A stretch of 64,000 nt of DNA from the NCBI GenBank assembly GCA_937927685.1, contig CALBSC010000001.1:43703-107702 (forward strand). The letters run 5' to 3'. Positions 8,033-16,696 of this stretch are shown in pieces (the first letter of the stretch is position 1; each line of letters begins with the position of its first letter). Under the pieces are notes generated by a model, which saw nothing but the letters and a program-made list of their open reading frames with translations, was not told the DNA's origin and did no database searches. The DNA is from an uncultured Burkholderiales bacterium. Lineage in GTDB: Bacteria > Pseudomonadota > Gammaproteobacteria > Burkholderiales > Burkholderiaceae_C. The position numbers and the translations under genes were made by a program.

Positions 8033-8614
8033 ATGAATGCCCCGAATTCTCAAGCCAGTTTGCCGCAGGTGCACCTGCTACAAGCCCAGCCCCTGCACGC
8101 CAAGGCGATGGCGCCGTATGGCTGGGTGCTCGACAGGGAGGCGGCCTTCGCGGCCCAACAGGGGCAGCCCATCAATGCGGGGACCAGCCGCCGGGCCGAT
8201 CTGCCAGGCAGTCTCGCGCTCGATCATCAGGGCGGACGTCCGCTGGTGTGCGTTTTTCGCGCAGTGGCCCAGGCCGCACGCGGTCCCTGGCATGCGCTGG
8301 AGCGGCACCGTCTGGGGACTCAAACCTTTGTTCCCCTGGCAGAGCGTGTGTTGCCGACAGCGCACCCGTCCGCTGCGGTGTGCATCTTGCTGGTCGCGTT
8401 GGGCGACGAGACACCGGATGAGCACACGCTGCGGGCCTTTTGTGTGAGCAGCCAACAGGCCTTCACGCTCAAGCCAGGCGTCTGGCACCACCCGCTCATT
8501 GCATTGCGCGACAGTGATTTTCTGGTGGTTGAGCGCTCGTCAGAGCCGGTCGATTGTGAAGTCAGGCCACTGCCAAGACCCGTCGAGGTGAGTCTGCCCT
8601 CCATCACCGTTTAA
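8033..8614 (+). CDS. Ureidoglycolate lyase family protein (AllA-like)
   Basis: 193 residues. It shows the AllA cupin landmarks: AKAMAPYGWVL, NAGTSRR, GGRPLVCVFRA, ERHRLGTQTFVPL, LRAFCVSSQQAFTLKPGVWHH and DSDFLVVERS. AllA splits ureidoglycolate into glyoxylate and urea in allantoin breakdown. It is divergent from the M20 hydrolase (59-bp gap) and convergent with the ABC importer, overlapping the last codons of the OppD-like gene by 4 bp. Together these suggest purine-ureide use, although the classical allantoinase is not in view. Confidence 0.88.
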   Translation: MNAPNSQASLPQVHLLQAQPLHAKAMAPYGWVLDREAAFAAQQGQPINAGTSRRADLPGSLALDHQGGRPLVCVFRAVAQAARGPWHALERHRLGTQTFVPLAERVLPTAHPSAAVCILLVALGDETPDEHTLRAFCVSSQQAFTLKPGVWHHPLIALRDSDFLVVERSSEPVDCEVRPLPRPVEVSLPSITV

Positions 8615-9627
8615 GCCGGGCGAGGGCTCACGGCGTGCACGGTGGCGTGCTCCGTGTGCAGGCAGCGCACCACGTGCGTCTCGCTGCACCGAACCGCCTC
8701 AGGCGTGCGCTCAAGGCAGGCTGGGCTTGCCTGCGGGCACCGGGGAGCGAACGAGCACCCGGGGGGCAGGGCTGACAGATCAGGGGGGTTGCCGGCAATG
8801 GTGGCCAGTCGTGAGCCACGGGCCAGAGCACCATGCGCGCGACTGGCCAGCAGGGCGCGGGTGTAGGGGTGCTGAGGCGAGCGGATCAAGTCGCGGGTGA
8901 GGCCTTCTTCGACCAGTCGACCGGCGTACATGACGGCGATACGGTCCGCGACTTCAATGGCTGCACCAATGTCGTGGGTGACAAAAATCACCGTCAAGCC
9001 AAGATCGCGTTGCAACTCACGCAGCAGCAACAGAATCTGGATCTGCACCGTGGCATCCAGCGCCGTGGTGGGTTCATCGGCCAGCAAGACCTGCGGCCGG
9101 CAAGCCAGGGCCAGGGCGATCATGGCTCGCTGCCGCATGCCACCACTCATCTCGTGCGGGTAGGCGGCCAGGCGGCGTTCAGGGCTGGGGATGCGGACCC
9201 GTTCAAACAGCTCGAGTGCGCGCTGGTGCGCTTGCTGTGCTGTCACCGTCGGTTCGTGTCGACGAATCGATTCGACGATTTGAGCGCCCACGGAATACAC
9301 GGGGTCCAGGGCCAGCAACGGCTCCTGAAAAATCATCGAGGTCACCCGACCGCGGTGGTCGGCCAACTCGCTCGCGTTCATGCCCATGACATCCTCGCCG
9401 CCGACCCGGATCTGACCGCTCATGAGGGTTTGCCGGGGTGGGTGCAGGCGCAGCAGCGACCGCAGCGTCACGCTTTTGCCGGATCCCGACTCGCCCAGCA
9501 GGGCCAGGACTTCGCCACGCCGGACCTGCAGGTCAACCCCGTTGACGGCACGTACCGGTTGACGACCCCCGGTGAAGGTGATTTGCAGGCCGCGAATATC
9601 GACGGCGACGTCGTGATCAATGCTCAT
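8611..9627 (-). CDS. Peptide/nickel-type ABC transporter ATP-binding protein (DppD/OppD-like)
   Basis: 338 residues. Walker A GESGSGKS (45-52), ABC signature MSGGMRQR, Walker B QVLLADEPTTALD and H-loop VTHDIG are complete. The C-terminal oligopeptide-transporter extension has HPYTRALLAS and the Cys cluster GCSFAPRCPQASPAC. It is the last gene of the importer operon and overlaps the preceding ATPase gene by 4 bp. With the other subunits it should power uptake of a ureide, hydantoin-type or peptide substrate. Confidence 0.95.
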   Translation of the reverse strand: MSIDHDVAVDIRGLQITFTGGRQPVRAVNGVDLQVRRGEVLALLGESGSGKSVTLRSLLRLHPPRQTLMSGQIRVGGEDVMGMNASELADHRGRVTSMIFQEPLLALDPVYSVGAQIVESIRRHEPTVTAQQAHQRALELFERVRIPSPERRLAAYPHEMSGGMRQRAMIALALACRPQVLLADEPTTALDATVQIQILLLLRELQRDLGLTVIFVTHDIGAAIEVADRIAVMYAGRLVEEGLTRDLIRSPQHPYTRALLASRAHGALARGSRLATIAGNPPDLSALPPGCSFAPRCPQASPACLERTPEAVRCSETHVVRCLHTEHATVHAVSPRPA

Positions 9628-10646
9628 GCCGACGCTTTCAAAGGCTGTTCGGAGGCGAGGGTGTGACCACGCCCGGGCTCATACATCAGACAGGCCACTG
9701 GATGGCCGTTCATCGGGGATTGCAGGACGGGAACCTGCTCGGCGCAAGCGGCTTGCGCCATCTCGCAGCGGGTGTGGAACCGGCACCCCGAGGGTGGGTT
9801 GATTGGGTTGGGGGGATCGCCCGCCAAGGGTGGCGACTGGGTGCGCTGGTCCGGATCCATGGTGGGCATCGAACTGAGCAAGGCGCGTGTGTAGGGATGC
9901 TGGGGATGGTTGAAGAGGTCTTCACTGGCGCCTATCTCGACCACCTGGCCCAGGTACATCACCATCACCCGGTCACTCATGAAGCGCACCACATTGAGGT
10001 CATGGCTGATGAAAATGTAGGTGAGCTTGAACTCATCCTTGAGGTCGAGCAACAGGTTGAGCACCTGCGCTTCCACCGACTTGTCCAGTGCTGACACGGC
10101 TTCATCCAGAATCACCAGCTGGGGTTGCAGCGCCAGCGCGCGTGCAATGTTGACACGCTGGCGCTGTCCGCCGGAAAGCTCGTGCGGATAGCGCGCCGCA
10201 AAGCGATGGGGTTCCAAACCCACCCGGGCGAGCAGGTCACGGGCACGCGCGATCGCCTCAGCCCGGGGCAGGCCGTGCACCTGAGGCGAGAAGGCGATCG
10301 AGTCCTCGATGGTCAAGCGGGGGTTGAGCGACGCATAACTGTCCTGAAAGACCATTTGCGCCTGGCGCCGGAAATCTTTCATGGGCAAATCACGACCGCC
10401 CACCAAGGCTCCATCAAAGAGAACCTCGCCCCGATCAGGCGCCAGCAGGCTCATGAGCAGACGGGCCGTGGTGCTCTTGCCGCAGCCAGACTCGCCCACC
10501 ACGCCCAGTGTCTCGCCCTGGCGAACCGAGAAATCGATATCGTCGACCGCGCGCACCACATCGCCACCGCGCCCGAACAGGCTCTTTTGCAGGGGGAAAT
10601 GCTTGGTCAGTCCCCGAACTTCGAGAAGATGTTTGTGAGGTGCCAT
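9624..10646 (-). CDS. Peptide/nickel-type ABC transporter ATP-binding protein (DppF/OppF-like)
   Basis: 340 residues from the ATG at 10646 (MAPHKHLLEVRGLTKHF), two bases after the stop of the permease gene; the frame stays open further upstream but there overlaps the permease. Walker A GESGCGKS (51-58), signature LSGGQRQR, Walker B QLVILDEAVSALD, and the C-terminal HPYTRALLSS and Cys-rich CRFHTRC are intact. It pairs with the DppD-like ATPase as the second nucleotide-binding subunit. Confidence 0.95.
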   Translation of the reverse strand: MAPHKHLLEVRGLTKHFPLQKSLFGRGGDVVRAVDDIDFSVRQGETLGVVGESGCGKSTTARLLMSLLAPDRGEVLFDGALVGGRDLPMKDFRRQAQMVFQDSYASLNPRLTIEDSIAFSPQVHGLPRAEAIARARDLLARVGLEPHRFAARYPHELSGGQRQRVNIARALALQPQLVILDEAVSALDKSVEAQVLNLLLDLKDEFKLTYIFISHDLNVVRFMSDRVMVMYLGQVVEIGASEDLFNHPQHPYTRALLSSMPTMDPDQRTQSPPLAGDPPNPINPPSGCRFHTRCEMAQAACAEQVPVLQSPMNGHPVACLMYEPGRGHTLASEQPLKASA

Positions 10647-10648
10647 GT

Positions 10649-11548
10649 TCACTGCTTGATTTCCATGGCCGAACGCAAACCGTCGCTCAGCAGGTTGAAG
10701 GCGATCGAGGTGATGAAGATCATCGCCCCGGGCAAGGCGGCCACCCAGGGTTGGGAATAAATCGCGGTTCGCAAGGTGTTGAGCATCAGGCCCCACTCGG
10801 GCTCAGGAGGCTTGACGCCCAAGCCCAGAAACGACAGGCCCGAGGCCAGGATCATGGCCACCGCAATCAGGCTGGTTGCGTACACAAAGATGGGACCCAG
10901 CACATTGCCCAGCACATGCACCCGCACGATGGTGAAGGCGTTGGCCCCCGACGCGCGCGCCGCTTCGACAAAGTCACGGGTGCGAATCTGTGTGGTGACA
11001 CTTTCCGCAATGCGGGCAATCGGCGGGATGAACACCACCGTGAGTGAAATGAGCGAATTGGTGATGCCCGCCCCCAACGCGCCAGACAGGGCAATGGCCA
11101 GCAGCACCGAGGGAAACGCATAAAAGACATCGATGGTTCGCATGATCACCGAGTTGATGGCGCCGCCTGCGTAACCGGCTGTGATGCCAATCAGGGAGCC
11201 AAACAGAAAGGCGAAGATGACCGGCGTGATGCCCATGAAGAGACTCAGCCGCGCGCCCACCATCAGGCGTGAGAGCATGTCGCGTCCCAGTTCGTCGGTG
11301 CCCAGCGGGAAATTGGGCGTGCCAATCGGCTTCAGCCGCGACAGCATGGAGGACTTGTAGGGGTCGGCCGGCGTGATCCAGGCGCCCAGCACGGCCAGCA
11401 ACAGCAGGATCACAATGACAGCCGCGGCTGCCATGGCCACTTTGTCGCGGGAAAGGCGACGCAGGACGTTGTGCCAGTAACCTGGCGACTGTTCGGGAAC
11501 CACCATCGAGGCGCTCGACGGGTTCGCAGCAGGGCTGAGCAATGTCAT
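10649..11548 (-). CDS. ABC transporter permease (DppC-like)
   Basis: 299 residues. The N-terminal cytoplasmic stretch is followed by a first membrane helix (AAAAVIVILLLLAVLGAWI), then PLGTDELGRDMLSRLMVGAR, which is characteristic of DppC/OppC permeases, and about five further helices. The EAA-type loop reads EAARASGANAFTIVRVHVLGN. It is coupled to the DppB-like permease (6-bp gap) and the DppF-like ATPase. Confidence 0.94.
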   Translation of the reverse strand: MTLLSPAANPSSASMVVPEQSPGYWHNVLRRLSRDKVAMAAAAVIVILLLLAVLGAWITPADPYKSSMLSRLKPIGTPNFPLGTDELGRDMLSRLMVGARLSLFMGITPVIFAFLFGSLIGITAGYAGGAINSVIMRTIDVFYAFPSVLLAIALSGALGAGITNSLISLTVVFIPPIARIAESVTTQIRTRDFVEAARASGANAFTIVRVHVLGNVLGPIFVYATSLIAVAMILASGLSFLGLGVKPPEPEWGLMLNTLRTAIYSQPWVAALPGAMIFITSIAFNLLSDGLRSAMEIKQ

Positions 11549-11554
11549 GTCCGT

Positions 11555-12508
11555 TCAGCCTCGGGCGATGCGCGGATCGAGCAGGGTTTGCACCATGTCC
11601 ACCAGCAGGTTGAGCACCACAAAAAACATGGCCAGTACCAGAATCGTGCCCTGCAGCAAGGGCAGGTCGCGTTGGAAGATGGCCGAGTTGAGCAAGAAGC
11701 CGGTGCCAGGCCAGGCGAACACGGTTTCAATCAGGATAGAGCCACCCAGCAGGTAGCCCAGTTGCAAGCCCATGACCGCCAGCGCGGTGGGGGCTGCGTT
11801 TTTGACGACATGCCGCAACACACCCAGGTCAGTGAGGCCCTTGGCCCGCAAGCCCATCACGAATTCCTGGGCCAGAATGTCGGCGACCAGCGCTCGCACG
11901 GTGCGCGAGATGATGCCCATGGGGATCACACTCATGGTGATGGCGGGCAGCACCATGTGTTGCACGTGCTCCCAATTCCACTGCCACAGGTCCGACCCGC
12001 TGGGCCCTGCACCACTGGCAGGCAGCCACATCAGTTGCGACGAGAACACAATCACCAGCACCATGCCCAGCCAGTAATGGGGGACACTGACACCGAGCAC
12101 GGCTGTCAACGAGGCCAGTTTGTCCACCCATGAGTTCTGAAAGTAACCGGCCACAAAACCGAACAGGCTGCCGAGGATGAATCCGATCAGCGTGGCCAAT
12201 GCCGCCAGCCGCAGGGTATTGCCCACCGCCTTGAGCACCTCATCCAGGACCGGACGACTGGTGGCGATGGACACCCCCAGGTCACCTTGCAAAGCCCGGG
12301 CGATCCAGCTCAGAAACTGCTCCGGGTAGGAGCGGTCAAAGCCGTACAAGGTGCGCAGCTTTTGCTGCAATTCCTGGGAGGCATCGGGCGGCAGGATGGA
12401 CACCAGCGGATCGCCCGGGGCCAGATGCACCAGGGCAAAACACACCAGCGCCACGCCCAGCATGATGGGCAGGGCGTAGACAACGCGTCGTATCAGAAAT
12501 TCAATCAT
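11555..12508 (-). CDS. ABC transporter permease (DppB-like)
   Basis: 317 residues. It has the DppB/OppB opening (IEFLIRRVVYALPIMLGVAL), the conserved LAPGDPL after the first helix, six membrane segments and the EAA loop (MGLRAKGLTDLGVLRHVVKN). It forms the channel with the DppC-like subunit. It is separated from the upstream binding-protein gene by 71 bp that hold a stable hairpin. Confidence 0.94.
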   Translation of the reverse strand: MIEFLIRRVVYALPIMLGVALVCFALVHLAPGDPLVSILPPDASQELQQKLRTLYGFDRSYPEQFLSWIARALQGDLGVSIATSRPVLDEVLKAVGNTLRLAALATLIGFILGSLFGFVAGYFQNSWVDKLASLTAVLGVSVPHYWLGMVLVIVFSSQLMWLPASGAGPSGSDLWQWNWEHVQHMVLPAITMSVIPMGIISRTVRALVADILAQEFVMGLRAKGLTDLGVLRHVVKNAAPTALAVMGLQLGYLLGGSILIETVFAWPGTGFLLNSAIFQRDLPLLQGTILVLAMFFVVLNLLVDMVQTLLDPRIARG

Positions 12509-12518
12509 GAGAACCCAT

Positions 12519-12548
12519 CACGCCGAACCCTGGTCAGGATTCGGCGTG
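12519..12548 (-). terminator. Intercistronic hairpin after the binding-protein gene
   Basis: CACGCCGAA and TTCGGCGTG form a perfect 9-bp stem around a 12-base loop, between the binding-protein stop (12580) and the DppB-like start (12508). There is no T-tract after it on the minus strand. It is therefore better read as a partial terminator or mRNA-stabilising element that raises binding-protein levels relative to the permease, as is common in ABC importer operons. Confidence 0.5.
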
Positions 12549-12579
12549 CGTACAGTCAAGTGAAAACAGTCGAATGGAA

Positions 12580-14250
12580 TCAGTCGATGGACATCGGGGC
12601 GATGTCAATGAACCAGCTGCGCGGCTGGACCACGCCCTTGACTTTGGCGCTCATGGCGCGCGGGCCCACGTCGTGTGCAATCCAGATGAACGGCGACTCC
12701 TCGACGATACGGGCATGCAGCTTGGCCAGGGCCGCGTCGCGACCACGGTCATCAAAGGTGCTGCGCGCATCCGCGATCAGTTTGTCAAACTCGTCGTTGC
12801 CAAAGAAGCCCCAGTTGTTGGAGACCGGCGGGAACGTCTTGGTGCTGGTGAAGCGGACCATGGCAAAGAAAGGATCCATGGCCGCAAAGCTGACGTTGAT
12901 GGCGTGGGCGCCACGTGCGGTGGCGTCTTTCGCCCCCATTCGCCAGTTGGTGAACAGCGTGTTCCATTCGATGACATCAAATTCGATGTCGAAGTAGCAG
13001 GCCTTCAGCGACTGCTGCACGAATTCGTTCATGGGCAGCGGCTGCATCTGACCTGATCCCGAGGCCGAAATCTGCACTTTGGCTTTCAGGGGCTTGCTGG
13101 CCGAGAAACCGGCTTTTTGCATGAGTGCCTGGGCTTCCTTGACGTCGTAACGGATGTCAAACTTCGGGTTGCCCCACCAGGGGTGGCCGGGCGGAACGGT
13201 GCCCTTGGGGATGCCCATCATGCCGCCCAGCATCGTTTTCAGACCCTCGCGATCCACGCACAGGTTGGCCGCATGGCGCACATCCTTGCTCAACCAGGGT
13301 GAGCCGGGGGCAAACGACAACTGCCACGGCCACACATGCGGCTGCGGGTTGCTGTAAATGGTGAATCCGCGTTGGCGAATCTGGGCCATGGCGTCCGGTG
13401 CCGGAGCTTCAATCCAGTCCACCTGGCCGGAGAGCAGGGCGGCCGTGCGCGAGTTGGCCTCGGGCATGGGCAGCATCACCACACGGTCCACCTTGGGCCG
13501 ACGTTTGGCGTCCCAATAGTCCTTGTTGGCGACCAGTTCGAGGCGTTCACGCGGCACGAAGCGGGCCATCTTGAAGGGACCCGAGCCGGAGGCATCGCTG
13601 GCGAACGCGGTCCAGGCGAGCTTGGCTTTGTCAGCGGGGGTGGCGCCTTGCGCAGCGTCAAACTTCTTTTGCCAGTGGCTGGGGCTGGCCATGAAGAGGT
13701 TGGACAGGTTCACCGGCAAGAACGAATCGGGCTCGCTGGTGGTGAGTTCGACCGTCAGGTCATCAATCTTGCGGGCGCTGCGCAGGGTGGGCATGCGCGA
13801 GGCGGTGACGCCCACCTGACTGGCGTCGAAATGCACGGCGTCCTTGTCCAGCACTTTCTGGACGTTCCAGACCACGGCATCGGCATTCAACGGGGACCCG
13901 TCGTGAAACTTCACGCCCGAACGCAGTTTGAACGTCCACTTGGTTTTGTCCGAGGCACTGACTGACCAGCTGGTGGCCAAACCGGGGATCAGCACGCTGG
14001 GCTTGTCCGCGCTGGACAAATCCCAGTGGGTCAGCGCGTCGTACATGGGAATGCCTGTGAAGCGGTTGCCTTCAAATCCCTGGTCGGGTTGTCCCAGCGT
14101 ACGCGGGATGTCGGCCGCTGTCATGGCAATGCGCAGCACCTTTTCCTGGGCATAGGTGGGTTGCATCGTGGCTGCGCCCACGGCAGCCACCGCCAGCACC
14201 AGTTGAAGGCCTTTGTTAGCCCATTGAGACGAAGGGATCATGCGTTTCAT
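12580..14250 (-). CDS. ABC transporter substrate-binding protein (peptide/DppA family)
   Basis: 556 residues, usual for SBP family 5. A signal peptide is visible (positive start, hydrophobic LVLAVAAVGAA, cleavage near TYAQE). Family features include the N-terminal LRIAMTAADIP, YDALTHWDLS, LIPGLATSWSVS and FKLRSGVKFHDGSP motifs. It is periplasmic and delivers the ligand to the DppBC-like permeases. It is the first gene of the importer operon. Its location between a carbamoylase, a ureidoglycolate lyase and a racemase suggests a ureide or hydantoin-derived ligand rather than peptides. Confidence 0.95.
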   Translation of the reverse strand: MKRMIPSSQWANKGLQLVLAVAAVGAATMQPTYAQEKVLRIAMTAADIPRTLGQPDQGFEGNRFTGIPMYDALTHWDLSSADKPSVLIPGLATSWSVSASDKTKWTFKLRSGVKFHDGSPLNADAVVWNVQKVLDKDAVHFDASQVGVTASRMPTLRSARKIDDLTVELTTSEPDSFLPVNLSNLFMASPSHWQKKFDAAQGATPADKAKLAWTAFASDASGSGPFKMARFVPRERLELVANKDYWDAKRRPKVDRVVMLPMPEANSRTAALLSGQVDWIEAPAPDAMAQIRQRGFTIYSNPQPHVWPWQLSFAPGSPWLSKDVRHAANLCVDREGLKTMLGGMMGIPKGTVPPGHPWWGNPKFDIRYDVKEAQALMQKAGFSASKPLKAKVQISASGSGQMQPLPMNEFVQQSLKACYFDIEFDVIEWNTLFTNWRMGAKDATARGAHAINVSFAAMDPFFAMVRFTSTKTFPPVSNNWGFFGNDEFDKLIADARSTFDDRGRDAALAKLHARIVEESPFIWIAHDVGPRAMSAKVKGVVQPRSWFIDIAPMSID

Positions 14251-14649
14251 TGCGACTCCAAGTAAAAGTGACTGACATAAACATCGTTCAACGCGGACTG
14301 CAGGGAATCCAGGACCATCAAGGTCTTGAGCCGGTAACGATCAACCGTGCATCCGCTTGCAACGGTCATGCCATCTGCTGCATACCCCACGGGCCCAGCG
14401 CCTGTCCCCGTGAATCTTGGCGCGTCCTCTCGGCGTTGGTGGGCATGCGGGCGATGTTCATCCCTCTGGCGATGGCTCCAAGTTGGTGCACCATACACCA
14501 CTTTGGGGCGCGCTTCAATCCACGGGAACGCGATGTCCTGGTTGTGCACCACAATGTGAGTCAGCCGGGTCGGCATGCGCATGTCAGCCTGGCCTGCATG
14601 GCGCTGTCTCTCCAATGCATGCAAAATGCCCGAAACACCCCAATGCACC
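14251..14649. other. 399-bp divergent intergenic region with two palindromes, no supported gene
   Basis: This stretch separates the divergent binding-protein and racemase genes. Open frames on both strands lack a family match or a good start. It holds TGGTGCACCA (14484-14493, perfect palindrome) and TTGTG-CAC-CACAA (14542-14554). Both contain a GTGCACCA core and are reminiscent of GntR-family operators. The length suggests a regulated divergent promoter or a decayed gene. Confidence 0.4.
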
Positions 14650-15402
14650 ATGAACGCCCCCAACCCACGCAGGTTATTGCTGATCAATCCCAACACGAAT
14701 GCGTCCACCACGCAGCGGTTGCAGGAGACCTTGCATCCCCGGGTTCCGGCGGGGGTTCGCCTGGACGTCATCACGGCGCGCTTCGGCTCGCACTACATTG
14801 CTTGTGAGTCCAGCCATGCCGTGGCGGCGCACGCATGCCTGCAGGCATGGGCCGAATGCCGTCAGACTCAGGCAGGCCCCCTCGATGGGGTCCTGATCGG
14901 CTGTTTTGGCGACCCAGGCTTGTTTGCCTTGCGTGAGGCCAGCGGTTGCCCGGTGACCGGACTGGCCGAGGCATCCTTCATTCTGGCGGCGCAGCGTGGC
15001 CCCTTTGCCATCGTGACCGGGGGGGAGCGTTGGAGACCCATGCTGCAGCGCCTGGCGAATGCCCTGGGCTATGGCCACTTGTTGCGCCACATTGAAACGG
15101 TTGTGCCCAGCGGCGCCGAACTGCAAGCGGATCCCGACATGGCGATGCGATGCCTGGGGGAGGCCTGCGCCCAGGCTGCCGCTTCAGGGGTGGAAAGCGT
15201 CATCCTCGGCGGTGCAGGACTGGCTGGCTATGCGCAGGGCTTGCGCCACCGCTGTCCCGTGCCGCTGATCGACAGCGCAGAGGCGGGCCTGCAGGTGTTG
15301 CTGCACGACCTTGCACCGCCCGCGCCCCAGCCGGACGATGGTTTTTTTGCACATTGGCGCAACATGTCGGCAGACATCATGCAAACGCCCGTGCGCACCT
15401 GA
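14650..15402 (+). CDS. Asp/Glu/hydantoin racemase family protein
   Basis: 250 residues from the ATG at 14650 (MNAPNPRRLLLINPNTNAST, the typical opening of hydantoin racemase-like proteins). The first catalytic-type Cys is in VLIGCFGDPGL (Cys85). The second half-site, where the family normally has a Cys (GCAG), reads VILGGAGLAG (187-193), so a two-base racemisation mechanism is doubtful. Such proteins racemise 5-substituted hydantoins or act on related carbonyl substrates. It is divergent from the ABC importer and on the far side of the locus from the M20 hydrolase. Confidence 0.88.
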   Translation: MNAPNPRRLLLINPNTNASTTQRLQETLHPRVPAGVRLDVITARFGSHYIACESSHAVAAHACLQAWAECRQTQAGPLDGVLIGCFGDPGLFALREASGCPVTGLAEASFILAAQRGPFAIVTGGERWRPMLQRLANALGYGHLLRHIETVVPSGAELQADPDMAMRCLGEACAQAAASGVESVILGGAGLAGYAQGLRHRCPVPLIDSAEAGLQVLLHDLAPPAPQPDDGFFAHWRNMSADIMQTPVRT

Positions 15403-15458
15403 ATGAAGCCTGATCACTGGCATGCATTGTGCTGAATGCATGACAGGAGGGTGGCGAA

Positions 15459-15698
15459 ATGCTGGATATTGTCTTCATCGTGCTGGGGATCTTCGTGGGA
15501 TTCAACCTCCGGCACGAACATCAGCAACGTCGTGAGAATCTCGTCTTTGAGAAAGTTGACGCCAAGGTGCGCAGCGAACTGGAAGTGGCGAAAAACCTGA
15601 ATGAATCACTGCTGGCCGAAAACGCTGCGCTCAAGCGGCGTCTGGCAACGCCTGCTGTTGCGCAGGTCGCTCCCCTGGCCTCCACGTCCGCCAGCTGA
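15459..15698 (+). CDS. Small membrane protein with coiled coil
   Basis: 79 residues, family not recognised. It has one N-terminal membrane segment (LDIVFIVLGIFVGFNL) followed by a charged helix likely to form a coiled coil (about 20-65, including SELEVAKNLNESLLAENAAL) and an Ala/Pro/Ser tail. A strong ribosome-binding site (AGGAGGGTG) precedes the ATG. It resembles single-pass scaffold-type small proteins, with no evidence for a specific partner. Confidence 0.65.
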   Translation: MLDIVFIVLGIFVGFNLRHEHQQRRENLVFEKVDAKVRSELEVAKNLNESLLAENAALKRRLATPAVAQVAPLASTSAS

Positions 15699-15712
15699 CC
15701 CGGCTCTCACGC

Positions 15713-16696
15713 TCATTGCGGCTGCAGGTCAATGCTGCGGGCAATGCCACGATAACGATCGATTTCCGCGCTGTACAGTTTCGCCAGTTCCACCGGGTTG
15801 CGCGCGGGTGACACGACATTGCCGCTGGCCTCAAAGGATTTGCGCGTCTCCGGATTGCTCAGGGCGACATAAAACGCCTTGTTCAGGGACGCCACCACGT
15901 CATCCGGCGTGTTCTTGTGCACTTGCACCCCGGCCCACACATCGAACTCCATGCTTTCCAGGCCAGGCATGGCAGCCAGCGCCGGGAACTGCTTGAACAG
16001 CGGGTGAGGTGACTTGGCGGTCACCGCCAGGCCTTTCACCTTGCCGTCCAGGATGGTTTGCGGAATGGATCCCGCCATCGGGAGGAAAGCCATGTCGATC
16101 TGGCCCCCCATCAAATCGGAGATCAGGGGGGCAATGCCTTTGTAGGGAACATGCAGCAAGGGGGCCTTGGTGACCTGACCGAATTTTTCGCCAATGAGGT
16201 GATACAGGGAGCCGTAGCCCACACTGCCATAGGTGAGGGGCTGATCGGGGTTCTTCTTGGCCAGCGCGATCAGATCATCGACCGATTTCACATTCATCGA
16301 GGTGCGAACGGCCAGAATGGTGCTGGTACTGGAAAACTGGGCGACCAGTTTGAAGTCCTCGGCCTTGTACTTGACGCCCTGGATCACCATCGGCGCCAGA
16401 ACCAATTCCATCGGGCTGCCCAACGCCAGGGTATGCCCGTCCGCAGGGGCGCTCACCACTTTGGTCAAGGCAATGGAGCCGCCGGCCCCCCCAATGTTGT
16501 CCACAATCATGGTCTGCCCCAGCTTGGCGGCGGCATCCGGTTGGACTTTGCGGGCAAAGAAGTCTGAAGGGCCTCCTGCCGGGTAGGGCACCACGAGACT
16601 GATGGTCTTGGAGGGGAAGCCCTGGGCATGAGCGCCCCAGAGGGTGAGGCTGGCGCACACGGTCGCCGCGATGTTGATGAGGTGACGCAATTTCAT
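15713..16696 (-). CDS. Bug/TctC family tripartite tricarboxylate-type substrate-binding protein
   Basis: 327 residues. A signal peptide ends near GAHAQG. It is followed by the Bug-family PSKTISLVVPYPAGGPSDFFAR, GQTMIVDNIGGAGGSIAL, DGHTLALGSP, HVPYKGIAPLISDLMGGQIDMAF and the C-terminal VELAKLYSAEIDRYRGI. It is periplasmic, with no TctAB partner nearby, as is typical in Burkholderiales. Its ATG overlaps the dadA stop by 4 bp, so it is translationally coupled to dadA and should share the glycine riboswitch. The ligand may be an amino acid or keto acid linked to that enzyme. Confidence 0.94.
   Translation of the reverse strand: MKLRHLINIAATVCASLTLWGAHAQGFPSKTISLVVPYPAGGPSDFFARKVQPDAAAKLGQTMIVDNIGGAGGSIALTKVVSAPADGHTLALGSPMELVLAPMVIQGVKYKAEDFKLVAQFSSTSTILAVRTSMNVKSVDDLIALAKKNPDQPLTYGSVGYGSLYHLIGEKFGQVTKAPLLHVPYKGIAPLISDLMGGQIDMAFLPMAGSIPQTILDGKVKGLAVTAKSPHPLFKQFPALAAMPGLESMEFDVWAGVQVHKNTPDDVVASLNKAFYVALSNPETRKSFEASGNVVSPARNPVELAKLYSAEIDRYRGIARSIDLQPQ

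Noticed and set aside
14247..14774. 175-codon minus-strand frame across the racemase gap
   Set aside because: No family similarity, overlaps the racemase start and the importer binding-protein start, and lacks a convincing RBS.
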